Assembly (NCBI RefSeq): GCF_008831285.2
Contig: NC_045144.1
Coordinates: forward strand, 10,891,672 to 10,955,671
Source of the DNA: Nymphaea colorata
Lineage: Eukaryota; Streptophyta; Magnoliopsida; Nymphaeales; Nymphaeaceae
Direction of reading: 5' to 3'
DNA length: 64,000 nt
Of the stretch, positions 37,001-46,616 are shown in pieces. Within the stretch, counting starts at the first letter, position 1. Every line of letters starts with the position of its first letter. Both the position numbers and the translations under genes were made by a program. The notes under the pieces were generated by a model, which was given only the letters and a program-made list of their open reading frames with translations, searched no databases and was not told where the DNA came from.

Positions 37001-39237
37001 GCATTGGGGATTGTATGCGTTTGGAGACGTAGGAGCTGCCAAGCCTTGATTTGGTTACTGCTACCTAGCTGTGTAATTGTTAAAGACGAATTTTTACAAT
37101 AAATACAAGGACAAGATGGCCTTGGCCCAAGTTACTAGCCAGTCTCCTAACTGACCATCATCAACATGGTTTAAGTTGTTAAATCAGAAGTCAGACATGG
37201 TACATCAACATGGTCTAAGCTGTCAAAATCGAAAAGATCGGACACAGGTCAGTCAAGGCCCAAGAGGGTGCCTTGTAAGAACATTGTGTTCTTGGAATAC
37301 ATGTTGCGACAACACGTTTGAAGAACACAGTGTTCTCGTTTGAGAAAACATATCATGATCATGTCTAATGCTTGATTGGTGGATCCAAACTGCATCTATA
37401 ATCATACCGTGTTGTAAAATAAGAACAGTATTACTGAATTGTATGATATAAGAACACAGTGTTCTTCTTATCAAATGGCCTCTAAAAGGACTAGTGGAGA
37501 CTAGTCAGGCAGTCCAAGTTGGTTAAACTAAAATAAAAGGGATGTCTAGAAAAGATAAAAATTAATAAAAGATTTCCAATGTCATGATCAATCAAGTAAA
37601 CCACGTAGTTAACCATTTTGTGTAACATTGCACAATGGTAAGCTGAAATTTAAATGCTGCTTACATATATAAAAAGTAATTAGATCTTGACAACTGGCTA
37701 ATTAGACAACTCAAATGACCATCTCTAAACCAACTACTGGGACAGCTGACATGATTGTCTCCAACTCTCTCATTGTTAAATTCTCAACAGTGAGTATTCA
37801 TGAGGAAGGAAATTGAGAGTTGTTTGAGTTCTCCCAATGAGTAGTTGTCAAAATTTAATTTCCACACAAATATACGAATATGTGCAGAAATGCATACCCG
37901 AAATGTATGTGCCCACATATAACGTATAAATATACAAGAGAGAGTCCATATCCATGAAAGCAAGGAAATGTACATGTCTGACTTTTATAATAGTTTTTCG
38001 ACTTTATTAAAGTTAACTTTCCTTAAAAAAGAACCAAATGTAAATTGCATCAGCCCAAATCTCCAACTAGTTGGCCAGCAACTAGTGACTTCCATGCAAG
38101 AGGCATAGTTGCCCAAGCAATACCTTGTCTGATTACTCGACTGGTCAGTAGTTCGACAACCAAGAAGAAGGTTTGACCAAATTTCTGCTACGTCTAGAAT
38201 CTCCACCAGTTGAGTGTAAATCAGGTAAACAGAGTTTTGCAGAACCTCTGATACAAGCCTCCTGGATGGCGTAGCCAGGGGTACGTTTGTGATGATGCAA
38301 CCGGAGGTTGTCCAATCACCACTTCATCCATCCAACAGTTTGGAACTTAAGTACCTAGAACATAGAGTATGTGCAGCTGGAGTTAGTTGGGGTGGTGACC
38401 GATCGCCACTGCCAAATAGGTTGGATGTGGCTTATCAAATACAACTTAACTTGTTCTACACCAATCCTGATTTTCTTTTTAATTGTGATATTAATGGATT
38501 GTTGTGGTTCGATAGAAATCCATATTAATGTCTGCTAGACAGGGTACAACATTCTATTTGGTGTCCGTGCAGACTTCAATTTATTATGAAGAATGCTAGA
38601 CTGAATCGAACTTTTCTAGTGTAAGGCATTTTATCATGTTTCTCTGTGCAATTTGAAATGGACATTGTGGCCTAGCTTAGTTCCCATGTTAAAATTTGTG
38701 TTATTTCAACGTCTGGATATTGAGAACCATGCAGATGCTTTTCCTGTTCAACCACTAAGTGTACCAGTTACCAATAAAGTTGTTTCTCTAACCAAAGTGT
38801 GCCTGAAGTTTAATATTATACTTGCAGCTTTACTTTAAGTCAACAGATAACTATAACCAACGGTGGCAGAACGCCTGGATCGTTCCAGCCGTTTGGCAAG
38901 TTCTTTCCTTTTTGCTTCTCTGTGTCATCTGCATGCTCTGGGCGCCCTCACAAAACTCTATGCGGTAATCTTCATCTTTGGAAAATCTACTAGTAATTCC
39001 TTTAACTGCCTGGTATTTTATGGTTTGAGATTGCCCCGCGTTTGAAATGCCAGCTATGCATACTCTGCGGAAGCGAGTGAAGACTTTGACAAAGAAGATA
39101 CGTTGACTCTGATAAAGCCTGCACACACTCCTTCAAAGGATGAACGGAGTGTCGGACAAATGGAGACCAAACAGATGCATGTCAGTGGCAGTACTTTGCA
39201 ATTTAATGGTGATATTGAAGAGGACAAGAGAGAATAG
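23126..39237 (+). CDS. LUSTR/GOST-family seven-transmembrane protein, five exons
   Basis: Join 23,126–23,340; 30,100–31,036; 31,458–31,553; 38,828–38,964; 39,054–39,237. All introns are GT–AG, phases fit, and the joined frame is open for 522 codons. Residues 1–24 or so are a hydrophobic signal peptide. A luminal domain with Cys pairs (CCTPDLGKIGAC, FIQCDPDL) precedes seven hydrophobic segments from about residue 217: FYGFMSLAYVLLGIIWF, ITLVIALGMFEMALWYFEY, SRVLLLVVSMGYGVV, KVLLLGGTFFLASEVLEL, LFLVLPVALLDAFFIVWIF, ALLVSVLVSIGWICY and VLSFLLLCVICMLWAP. The acidic tail is cytosolic. This is the plant branch of the GPR107/TMEM87 family (Lung_7-TM_R), which acts in Golgi/endosomal membranes; plant members were listed as candidate GPCRs. 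Ligand unknown. It looks functional although introns 1 and 3 hold transposons. Confidence 0.93.
24918..24942. repeat. (CT)n microsatellite in intron 1
   Basis: Uninterrupted CT repeat of about 25 bases. Confidence 0.9.
25241..25430. repeat. 98-bp tandem duplication in intron 1
   Basis: GTTTGCCAAC starts units at 25,241 and 25,339. Both contain GTTATAAACCATACT, CATATGACATATTATG-like and AACATTTTCAGGATATG blocks with few differences. Confidence 0.85.
26184..26571. mobile_element. Short inverted-repeat element, CTAAGTCAC family
   Basis: Left end CTAAGTCACATGGGTAC, right end (reversed) CTAAGTCACGCGGGTAC. The inside has TACCC/GGGTA words and, near the right end, the motif TTTCTAAAGTTGTTGCGTCC, which resembles TTTGAAAATTGTTGTATCC in the element at 29,208. 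No clear target duplication remains, so it is probably older. Confidence 0.65.
28019..28068. repeat. (TA)n(GA)n compound microsatellite
   Basis: Eleven TA units followed directly by 14 GA units, inside intron 1. Confidence 0.9.
28377..28413 (+). repeat. G-rich tract with four G6/G3 runs
   Basis: Repeats of GGGGGGT give four or more G runs separated by single T, a pattern able to form a G-quadruplex in the intron RNA strand. It is flanked by GAGA-rich sequence. Confidence 0.7.
29208..29529. mobile_element. Inverted-repeat element with 8-bp duplication, CTATGTCAC family
   Basis: Exact duplication TTAGGGTG at 29,200–29,207 and 29,530–29,537. Left end CTATGTCACAGGGGTGTGCA, reversed right end CTATGTCACATGGGTGCAGG. 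The length of 322 bp, lack of coding and 8-bp duplication fit a hAT-type non-autonomous element. It is the best-preserved member of a family seen at four or five places in this window. Confidence 0.85.
30100..31036 (+). CDS. Exon 2: luminal domain and transmembrane segments 1–5
   Basis: Begins after TTTCAAATAG and ends AAGCTTCAG before GTACATAC. 937 bases: one base completes Arg72, then 312 codons. It encodes the Cys-containing luminal region, the family motif WKNPTGYLPGRMAPLMNFYG and five membrane segments. The frame could continue 18 codons past the donor to a stop at 31,088, so intron 2 retention would give a truncated protein. Confidence 0.93.
31458..31553 (+). CDS. Exon 3: transmembrane segment 6
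   Basis: Acceptor ATTCCTGCAG, donor GTACATAA; 32 codons in phase 0: LRRMTAKLDIYRKFTNALL, then VSVLVSIGWICYE. Too short for ORF callers, but family position and splice sites agree. Confidence 0.9.
31807..32063 (-). repeat. 3' LTR of the intronic copia
   Basis: Plus-strand start TGTAGAAACAGT, end ACACGTCAACA. It is followed by CTCCCCCTCAAGTTGGG, the reversed polypurine tract. Confidence 0.93.
32058..32474 (-). pseudogene. Copia RNase H of the intronic element
   Basis: Continues from the RT after an in-frame TAG at 32,475: LGGNLIVWRSKRQDVCSRSS, AEYRVVAMGVSELLWLK, YCDNKSAINLANNPVLHDR, KYVEIDRHFIRERI and QTAYVLTKALSS. The Asp and Glu residues of a copia RNase H are in place. It ends at the 3' LTR. 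Confidence 0.9.
32475..33356 (-). pseudogene. Copia reverse transcriptase of the intronic element
   Basis: [35 protein letters not shown], active site LLVYIDDMIVTG, KYFLGIEIASSGTSL, RPDITFAVNVMSQFMHAPT and GYSDADWTGCIDTRRSTSGY. The frame starts after a one-base deletion relative to the copy at 62,800, near 33,350. A 20-residue stretch, LCEEAKRRYQRFVGKLIYLT, is present twice because of the 60-bp duplication. Confidence 0.92.
32701..32822. repeat. Perfect 60-bp tandem duplication inside copia pol
   Basis: Two identical 60-base units, about 32,703–32,762 and 32,763–32,822, each containing GAGAGTAAGATAAATCAATT and ending CTCTTCACA. It is in frame (20 codons). The related copy at 63,350–63,410 has a single unit, so this is private to the intronic copy and recent. 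Confidence 0.93.
33353..35443 (-). pseudogene. Copia protease–integrase–RT N-part of the intronic element
   Basis: Starts at an ATG in MVDSRMGEWIIDSGATHHMT (protease motif DSGATHH). Then the GAG-pre-integrase region ILRWHERLGHLSFGILRQL with CDVCHLAKH, the integrase core IHSDVWGPSGIP, FIDDCSRNTIVYLL, TSCSYIPPQNGVAERKNRQL (D, D, E present), the C-terminal VFGCVCFIHNH, a linker with a 39-bp tandem repeat, and the RT start [17 protein letters not shown] to ETFALVAKMKTVR. Open for about 690 codons, then a TGA replacing Trp plus a 1-base deletion at 33,350. The same ATG opens the related copy at 60,616. Confidence 0.92.
33959..34038. repeat. 39-bp tandem repeat in the integrase–RT linker
   Basis: CCTCCTCAGTCCCAGTAGAA starts at 33,961 and again at 34,000. 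On the minus strand it codes for two copies of DERGSTGTEEE plus two residues, in frame. Confidence 0.9.
35444..36708 (-). other. Non-coding leader in place of gag
   Basis: 1.27 kb between the primer site and the protease ATG, where gag and knuckle should be. On the minus strand it is GC-richer than the surroundings, with phrases such as GATCGGACCGTTGG, and all three frames have stops. No gag fold or CCHC motif was seen. It does not resemble the shorter leader of the copy at 60,060–60,600. Confidence 0.75.
36709..36722 (-). other. Primer-binding site of the intronic copia
   Basis: Plus strand GGCTCTGATACCA, i.e. TGGTATCAGAGCC on the minus strand, directly at the LTR edge. Confidence 0.92.
36723..36974 (-). 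repeat. 5' LTR of the intronic copia
   Basis: Plus-strand start TGTAGAAACAGT, end ACACATCAACA, followed by the target duplication GCCAT. Confidence 0.93.
37263..37487. mobile_element. Palindromic (MITE-like) repeat in intron 3
   Basis: Left side GAGGGTGCCTTGTAAGAACA, reversed right side GAGGCCATTTGATAAGAAGA: imperfect inverted ends. GAACA(C/T)(A/T)GTGTTC palindromes occur at about 37,280, 37,323 and 37,453. No target duplication could be fixed. Confidence 0.5.
38828..38964 (+). CDS. Exon 4: transmembrane segment 7
   Basis: Acceptor ATACTTGCAG, donor GTAATCTT; encodes LYFKSTDNYNQRWQNAWIVP, then AVWQVLSFLLLCVICMLWAP and SQNSM plus two bases of Arg. 'RWQNAWI' and 'LWAPSQ.S.R' are strongly conserved in this family. 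Confidence 0.92.
39054..39237 (+). CDS. Exon 5: cytosolic tail and stop
   Basis: Acceptor GAAATGCCAG. Completes Arg, then YAYSAEASEDFDKEDTLTLI, a Lys/Glu-rich tail and a TAG at 39,235–39,237. The acidic tail after 'RYAYS' is as in plant homologues. Confidence 0.9.
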
Positions 39238-40149
39238 CCAGTTGTAAAAGCACAATCCACAGACTAGCGTCACCCCTTAAACAAAATGAAGCTCTGGAGA
39301 ACTCGCTCAGAAAGATTGGCCAAGTTGTTGTATGATGCTCTGTAAATCTCACGCCAAAAGATTGGCTGCGGTGGTGGCAAGGGGTTTTCTTGTGAATTTT
39401 CAACGAGAACTACACGTGATCATAGAGCAGTTATTTGCTTGCATTCGTTTGAAGTTTTTGAACCTTAGCATTTTCTTTTATGTGCATAGTTCATCTTTTT
39501 GTGCAGGTTTTTATCTTGCGGATCATTATGCTAATACTTTTTTATCTGCCACATATAAAAGGATCTCTCTCTCTTTCTCCTTCCCTCTATCTTTAGATTT
39601 TTTTAAAACTTTTTTTTATGTCAATTTTTATATGCAGAACACATTTGCATTAAAAACTTGTATGAATTTATTGCTGAAAATTCAGTCCTAAAATGGCTGA
39701 GAAAAAGAGTTGCAAAGTTGCTTGCCGCATAGTGGTTGAGCATTTATGTGCGTACAAACTGATAAATCAACCAATGCTAGTATCCGAGCGAATACATTTA
39801 CTAGAATTGCAGTCGAAATACGACGTCGAACATATACGCTAACGTTCTGACTGGGGGTTAGAGATTAATGTCTCGACAATGGCTGGCGGCAGCCTTGGGG
39901 GTTGCGATGGGGCATGGAGGGCAGGAGTCTGCCGAGGTGGACATGGTTTTTGCTGTTCCCGCCCGTGGCAAAGAAACATGGCATCTATTGTTCGGATGAA
40001 AATGAGCTCGATGGAGCAGGATGATAATGAGCATGACTGGTTGACGATATCCCTCCATTGGAGTGAACGGTAGCCTCTTCATTCCCAAAGAATCTGACTG
40101 AAAAATAACTCGGCCTTTTCAATTCTCTGCCATATCTACACTTGATGGG
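39238..40149 (+). other. 3' flank of the seven-TM gene
   Basis: Holds the 3' untranslated region, end not determinable; T-rich segments at 39,590–39,620 and AATACA-type words could be signals. No separate gene recognised. Confidence 0.4.
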
Positions 40150-41170
40150 GAGTTAGGGAAAGGCAAGTTATAGTATGGGTTCATGTTCTCTTCTCTTAAA
40201 CAGATGTGGCTGGGTTATCCCAAACATGAGATTCACATCAATGGAGAAAGGATTGTTCAACATCCGGGCATCATCAGAAGAAGATATCAAATTGATAGCC
40301 TCTTCGGGACGGTGGTTCTTGGTAGGTTGTCTCCTTATAGCTAACCTCTGATCACCTGGAATGCTTTTCAAAATAGAGGGAACCAATTGTGTACGCATCT
40401 GAGTTAGATTATTGGAGCTCCTGGCAGAGCTTCAATGCCCCAGAGCTCTCCAAGACTTGGCGGAAGCCATTGGTTCACTGAAGCCATAACTTGGGCTTTG
40501 TTCGTTGAAGTAGACACCTTCTAAAGCCATTACTCGCTATGTTTTTGGTTGTAACAAGATAGAAATCCCATTGGATTTTCAACTGGTATGAGAAGCTGAT
40601 CAAGAAGTAGAAGAGCACATTCTCTCAAACTCTGTTGAATATGAAACAAAGGAGAAATATTGCCAAAAGCGTGGAGCCACAAGTCATTTTGATAATGCAT
40701 GTATGGCAAGGCAATATAGAGTAATCAGGTGGACCTTCCAACCAATGCCTGAAGCATTGTTAAACCCTAAAGAGAAAGGTACAGATTAGCAACAAATCTG
40801 TGGGAAAGGACTACCAATAATGTTTGAATTCCTACAAAATGCGAACAATGTGGACGACCAGGATACAGGTTCCTCTTAGTGACTTTACACTCCAGCAGGA
40901 CAAGGAGACTTCTGAATCATCAACAAGAAAAGTACAGAAAGTAATACACACTCCCATCATAACTAGGCTAGAAGAGATGACTGGGGGTTTGGATGATGAT
41001 ACAGATATGTGTGACAATGCGGAAAAGATGAGTTCTTCTCCCCTTCTTGGCTTCACTCCTAAAGATAATGAAAAGGAGAACTCTCAACATGCGGAAAGGA
41101 CCAAAGTGCAGCAGGTGGTGTTTAGCTCGCTCATTAAAGATAGGGGAAAGAAAAAAGACTCCCTAAAGTG
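40150..41170 (+). pseudogene. LINE ORF1-like relic (DUF4283 and CCHC type)
   Basis: One main frame reads ASSGRWFLVGCLLIANL, stop, SPGMLFKIEGTNCVRI, stop, VRLLELLAELQCPRALQDLA, EAIGSLKP and EIPLDFQLV, ending in VEYETKEKYCQKRGATSHFD followed by NACM. This follows plant LINE ORF1: 'G.W...G..L....W.PG...', 'VW(V/I)RL..LP.E......L..IA..IG', then 'VEYE..P.YC..C...GH....C'. The second Cys of the knuckle is Arg. Downstream the tail is Glu/Ser/Lys-rich. It lies in sense just beyond the gene and is cut by the copia at 41,293. Confidence 0.55.
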
Positions 41171-41300
41171 TATAAAGGTCAGTGCTTTTAAAAATAAAAT
41201 CATCACCATTAAGCAGCTAAAGGATCTGTCAGTTTTTATAAAGGCCAGTGCTTTTAAAAATAAAATCATCACAATTAAGTAACTAAAGGACCTGTCAGTT
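41171..41300. repeat. 66-bp tandem repeat at a copia insertion point
   Basis: TATAAAGG(T/C)CAGTGC starts at 41,171 and 41,237. Each unit ends in CTAAAGGA(T/C)CTGTCAGTTTTT. The second CTGTCAGTTTTT is also the first bases of the copia LTR, so LTR and repeat share about 11 bases at the border. Confidence 0.85.
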
Positions 41301-41572
41301 TTTGGTATATCAGTCTTGACAGTCACCGCAATTCAGTCTTGCAGAAAATAAGGAAGAAGAAGACAAGAGGAGAGAAGGGAGATGACTTCGATAACTGCAC
41401 GCAACCTCAACCCTAAAATTTTATGTTCTGAAGTTAGATAGGTCAAAATAATAAACCAAAGAGTACACCAAAACTACTTCGTATGCCATCAATGAAACAT
41501 AAAGGCACGTTCCTATTTCTGATGGGTTTGGGTCTGGACCAAGATCCAAACCCGTCTGGTCATCCTTTAACA
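41293..41572 (-). repeat. 3' LTR of the decayed copia
   Basis: Plus-strand TGTCAGTTTTTGGTATATCA to CATCCTTTAACA. It matches 46,617–46,886 in order: CAGTCTTG, AACCCTAAAATTTTAT, CAAAGAGTACACCAAAACTA, GATGGGTTTGGGTCTGGACC. Confidence 0.9.
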
Positions 41573-43090
41573 TCCTCCCTCAAGTTGTGCTTGTTCCTTT
41601 TATCATGTACAACTTGCTCTTGAGAAATCAAAATCGATGACTAGTTAAACCATTTGTAAGCAAATCAACAACTTGATTATCAATGCGAATGTAACATGGC
41701 TCATTCTCCTTGTCCTCAACCTTTTGATGAATGAAGTTGATCAATCTCAATGTGCTTTGCCCTACCATAAAGAATATGATTAAAAACTATGATGATGGCA
41801 CTTTGATTGTCACACAATAAGGAGGATCGAGTAATAGGCTCTCCTAATTCACCTGGTAAATTTCTCACCCATGTAGTTTCGATGGTCCCTGATGCCATAG
41901 ACCTATATTCAGCTTCCATGCTAGATCGCGCTATGGCCTTTCGTTTTTTATTACTTCAAGTAACGAGATTTCTTCCAATAAAAACACAATAGCCTGAAAC
42001 TGATCTTCCCTCATCTGGATTTCCTGTCCAGTCTACATCTGTATAAGTGATTAGCTTATGCATTTTACAAAAAGAATCACTTTTGCAATAGACAAGGCCA
42101 TCTCTGATTGTGCCTTTCAAGTACCTGAAGATTCATTTAACAACCTTCATACGACTGTTTCTAGGAGCATGTATAAATTGTAACACTTGATTCACAAAAT
42201 ATACAATATATGACTAAGTGAAGGTAAGATATTGTAACATGCCAATAATATTGCGACACCTTGTAGGATCATGATATAGATTCCCTTTCTTTGAACCCAA
42301 CTTTTGATTTAATACATTAGGAGTATTAATAGGTCTGGAAGACTGGAATCTGTCGTGCCTGTCTTGAACAAAAGATCTAAAGTATATTTCTGTTGTGTAA
42401 ATGTTAAACTATCTTGTTGTCTGTCAACCTCCACACCAAGAAAATATCTTAACTCTCCTAAATCTTTCATTTTAAAACTCTCCATCAAAAAATTCTTTAC
42501 TTCACAAATATGACTGTCGCAATTTCCAGTGATAACAATATTATCAACATGTATAAGAAGCCAAGTAGAGATGTTCTTGCTTTAAGAAATAAAGGGAGAA
42601 TGGTCAAGAGTACTTCTATGGAAACCTCATTGTTGAATTTGTTGAGAAAAATTATCAAACCACAACTGAGAAGCTTGCTTTAAACCATAACGAGACTTGC
42701 GAAGCCTACATACCCAATTTGCAGTGTCTTTCTCTACATACCCTGGTGGTTGTTCTATGCATACCTCTTCTTTCAAGTCTCCATGAAAGAATGCATTTTT
42801 AACATCTAGTTAGCTAAGCTTCCAACCATGATCAACTGCTAACGAGATGGCAATGCAAACTGTGCCCATTTTCACCACTAGATTGAAGGTCTCATCATAG
42901 TCTAGTCCAAACTGTTGTGTAAAACCATTAGCTACCAACCTCGCTTTATATCTATCAATACTTCTACCTAGTTTGCATTTGACTTTATAAATCCACTTGA
43001 AGCCGACTGCATTCTTCCCTTGAAGCCTTGAAACAATTTCCCAAGTCCTACATTCATAGAGTACCTCCATCTCTTCATTCATAGCTTCTA
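41573..43090 (-). pseudogene. Copia RT and RNase H remnants
   Basis: RNase H pieces MEAEYRSMASGTIETTWV and LLCDNQSAIIIVFNHILYGR with KHIEID (41,716–41,919). RT start MNEEMEVLYECRTWEIV, FKWIYKVKCKLGRSIDRYKA, GLDYDETFNLVVKMGT (42,810–43,082). The region between holds the middle of RT in broken frames. Confidence 0.85.
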
Positions 43091-43368
43091 CCCATTAATG
43101 ATTTTTAGAGGCTTGATTGTAAAAAACATGTTCTTCATGTTTAGTAGTTTGAGCCATGAACAACTAAAAATCCATAAAAAAAAAAATTATAACTGACCTA
43201 GCGATCAATAGGATACCGAATGCGCTCTATCTTCTTATAGACTCTCTGATTTCTTTATGACTTGTGTCATGATCTCTTCTATGATAGACAAAACCAGAAT
43301 ACCATTGAGGAGTAGCTTGTTCCACATAAGAACCATCATTTGGTTCGGGTATGTCTAAATTATAATCA

Positions 43369-44913
43369 TCATTGGATTGAATTGTTTCTAACTGCGCATT
43401 TACAAGAGGGCAAGAAGATGTGCATGACTGATTTTTTCCTCCACAGGAGTTTTGAATTCAACCATGGGTTGTACATTTCCATTTGTAGCGAGACTGAATC
43501 AATGTGATCACATTTCTTATCAAACTCATACTCATCAAATACCATATTCCGTGAAGTTAGTATTTTCATGCTGCTAGGATCATAACATTTATATCCCTTA
43601 TACTCATCGGCATATGTAATAAACTTGCAGTTCAAAGATTTATCCGAAAACTTATTTCTCAAAGAATAATGTATGTGAACATAACAAACACAGCCAAACA
43701 CACGAAAGTCATTATACACATGATGTTAACCATAAAGAACATAATAAGAACACTTATTGATTTGTAATGTGGACAACAATAATTCTGTCCAAAGGCTAGT
43801 TGGCACATTGACATCATGCATCATGTTCAAAGTTGTCTCTACAATATGTCGGTGCTTTTGCTCGGCTATCACATTTTGTTGAGGAGTATGGGGGCAAGAT
43901 ATTTGTCTACTTATCCCATTGTTTAGAAATATTTAGTAAAAACTTGGGGGAGATATTCTTCTCCACCATCACACTAAAAATGCACAATGTTAGACGAATA
44001 TTTGTCCGAATTAGGGCGTGAAAGTCTTGGAAAACTTTGAAGAATTGAAATTTATGCTTCATAAAATATATCCAAGTATAATGCGAGAAGGAATCGACAA
44101 AAATTACATAGTAGTGGCTGCCAGACAATGACGGAATTGGCGTAGGTACCTATTAAAATGAATATTCTCAAAAGCTTTAGATGTTCTCTTATTCAAAATA
44201 TAGAATTGAAGAACACAACTCTTATAAAGTTGACAACTTGAACACTTGTTGACTTCTAAGACAAACTCTAAACTAGACATTGGAATAAGATTATGTACAA
44301 CAAGTTTCTCAATAAAATTTTGACTACAACGACCCAAACGATTATGCCATAAATCAAACTTATTACATTGAAGCAAATTCAAGACATCTAGACTCTGAAC
44401 TTGCAGTTCAGAAGATGAACTGAAGACTAGAGAAGGAACTATTTAGTCAATCGAAGAAGTGACTATGGCCGAGGATACCAGAGATTCCTTGAAAATTTAC
44501 ATATTCCCTTGTTGCTCCCCCCTTAACGAACGTCTTCTTCATTCGAAGGTCCTTGGCATACACAAAAGAGGCAGTGAATTCAATAGAAGAATATGTATCA
44601 TCAACAAGTTTAGACACAGAATTAATGTTTTTCTTTATATTTGGGGAAAGCAAAGCATTGGACAAAGGTAATAACGAGGAATTTGACATAGGAATTTGTG
44701 CATTTCTAGTATGAGTAATGGAATGATACGATCCACCTCCTGTGACAATAGACCTCTTCCAAAATAAGGAAATAAGTTAGACAATTTTACTTGCATCTCC
44801 AGTGACGTGTGTAGCAGCCCCCTAGAGACTATGTACCATTGTCCTTGATCATTTTGTTTGAAATGCACCCTTGAAAGAGCTATCATAAGTATTTTTTGCA
44901 CATCATTCGACAC
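43369..44913 (-). pseudogene. Copia protease and integrase remnants
   Basis: Post-integrase VFGCVCYVHIHYSLRNKFSD, FDEYEF (43,369–43,719). Integrase core HYYVIFVDSFSHYTWIYFMK (43,907–44,128). Pre-integrase FDLWHNRLGRCSQNFIEKLV with CSSCQLYKS (44,104–44,382). Further upstream, GRGLLSQEVDRIIPL and LLPLSNALLSPNIKKNINSV mark the protease/GAG-pre-integrase stretch. Separate frames show multiple indels. Confidence 0.85.
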
Positions 44914-45062
44914 AAATTTAGGTTGACCTTGTGCTGTCTGCGTTCCTCCCTACTTGTTCTCATGTTTATATGTATTTTTTCCTGCTTGTTCTCTTGTTTG
45001 TATGTCTTTTCTTTATTTTGCAGATTGTACCAATAATTTGCCTTTACATGACCTTTCTTGTT

Positions 45063-45935
45063 CTATGAGAAATAGGTGAGAATTCTCCTATGGTTCTTAG
45101 TTCCTAGAGAGATATTAGAAGTTCGTAAAATTCCTCTACCACCCTGACCAAAACGACCACACCCTCGTCCTCCTTGGTAACCTCCACCTCCATGACCATA
45201 TCCACATCTACTCTTAGTCACTAGCACATTGTGAGAACCTTCCTCACTAATCTCGAAGATTTGTTTTCTACTCAACTCATGCTGAAGAAATTTAGCCTTG
45301 AGTTCTTCAAAACAAGGAAGAGTAGGAAGAACTTCTAAAGCAATACAAAACATATCATATTATGGGCTGAGCCCACTCAGAATCTATTGAACTTTGTCAC
45401 AATTTAAAACTGCATTCCCAATCACAGCATGCTGATCAGTGATCCCCTTCATTTGAGCCAAATAATCTATAACAAGTTTTGATCCTTTCTTGAGATTTTG
45501 AAATTCTCATTTTAATTGTAGAACTCGTGCCTCTAAAACTTGAGAATATGTGTATGCACATATGTCTCACAACTCGGCTGCACTGAGAACATTAGAAATA
45601 CTAGCAAGCACTTCATCGGAAAGGGTGGAAGTGATATATGCTATGAGAGATTGGTCAATCCTCATCCACTTAACTTACTCTGGATTCCACTCTGTTGTAA
45701 TAGATGACTCTCCTTTATCATTCTTCCCTTCCTGAATGATAAACTGCGGCAGAGCAAGGGAAGTTCCATCTAAATGCCCAAATAGATAATGGCTCCTTAT
45801 AAAAGGAACTATTTGTCGTTTCCAGGTTAGATAATTGGTATGGGTAAGCTTTTGGAAGATAAGTTGGGTCAAGAAACTAGAAGAAATGTCATTGTTAGAA
45901 GTAGAATGCATGAATAAACGAGAAGGCAAACTTTC
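45063..45935 (-). pseudogene. Copia gag remnant
   Basis: Start SFLTQLIFQKLTHTNYLTWK, RQIVPFIRSHYLFGHLDGTS (45,675–45,929) is the copia gag N-terminal 'KL...NY..W...'; a later frame gives FEELKAKFLQHELSRKQIFE and a Gly-rich GYGHGGGGYQGGRGCGRFGQ (45,063–45,353), the tail before the knuckle. Confidence 0.82.
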
Positions 45936-46604
45936 TTATGCCATCAAACAGAATGCCGCAAGAAAGACAATCGTTAGCCCCCTTTTTTTTCTTTTCATTT
46001 CTTTTCTTTTCTTTTTTAGAAAAGGGGGCTTATCGAGTCCCTGCTATGCACACAATAGAATCCCTGCTATGCAGAGAACTAAAACTGTGTGAAACAAAAT
46101 ATGAAGTTAACGGCACAATGGATATTTAATTCTGTTGAAAAACATGACATATAATTCTATAAGCAGATTGAAAATAAGGCAGAACATGCACATATTTGAT
46201 TCTAATATAGGTTGAAGAAAAGATGGCAGAGAATAGAATGAATAAAAAAAAAAAACTTTCAACACTTCTTAGAGCATGTCTTAATTATTTCAACACAGCT
46301 CTATAGGAAGATTCAACTTTGTTTTAGGTTGAAGAAAAGGGGAGCAAAAAATAGGAGGAATAGAAAAGGACGTGCAGCACTCCTTTAAACATGATGATTC
46401 AACACTGTTCTATGCTTGACGAACTAATATGATGCAGAGAATAAACTAGATGGAGTAGAGAAAAACAGAGAGAGAAAGGACGTAGAGAGAGGGACAGAAG
46501 ATAAAGAGTGAGAAGAATAGAAGAGATGGGGAATAAGATGTCTTTTCTGAAAAATCTCAGATCAGATTTGTCTGGGCAATCTTTCTAAAGAAGTCACCAC
46601 CCAT
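45936..46604 (-). other. Leader of the decayed copia
   Basis: A/G-rich on the plus strand, no coding seen; a T run at 45,983–46,017 and GAGAGAGAAAGG words at about 46,460. Lies between gag and the primer site. Confidence 0.6.
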
Positions 46605-46616
46605 TCTCTGATACCA

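Larger units (their letters stand above)
31554..38827 (+). other. Intron 3 (7.3 kb) with a complete antisense copia
   Basis: Donor GTACATAA, acceptor ATACTTGCAG. Removing the copia (31,807–36,974 plus one GCCAT) leaves about 2.1 kb, so the insertion more than tripled the intron. The remainder holds a palindromic repeat at 37,263–37,487 and no gene. Confidence 0.88.

Noticed and set aside
38270-38520. Extra exon in intron 3 of the seven-TM gene
   Set aside because: An open frame of 79 codons exists, but exons 3 and 4 join in phase and cover the family sequence without a gap.
39858-40088. Small genes on either strand downstream of the seven-TM gene
   Set aside because: Overlapping short frames without family pattern; the plus strand may be the start of the LINE ORF1 relic.
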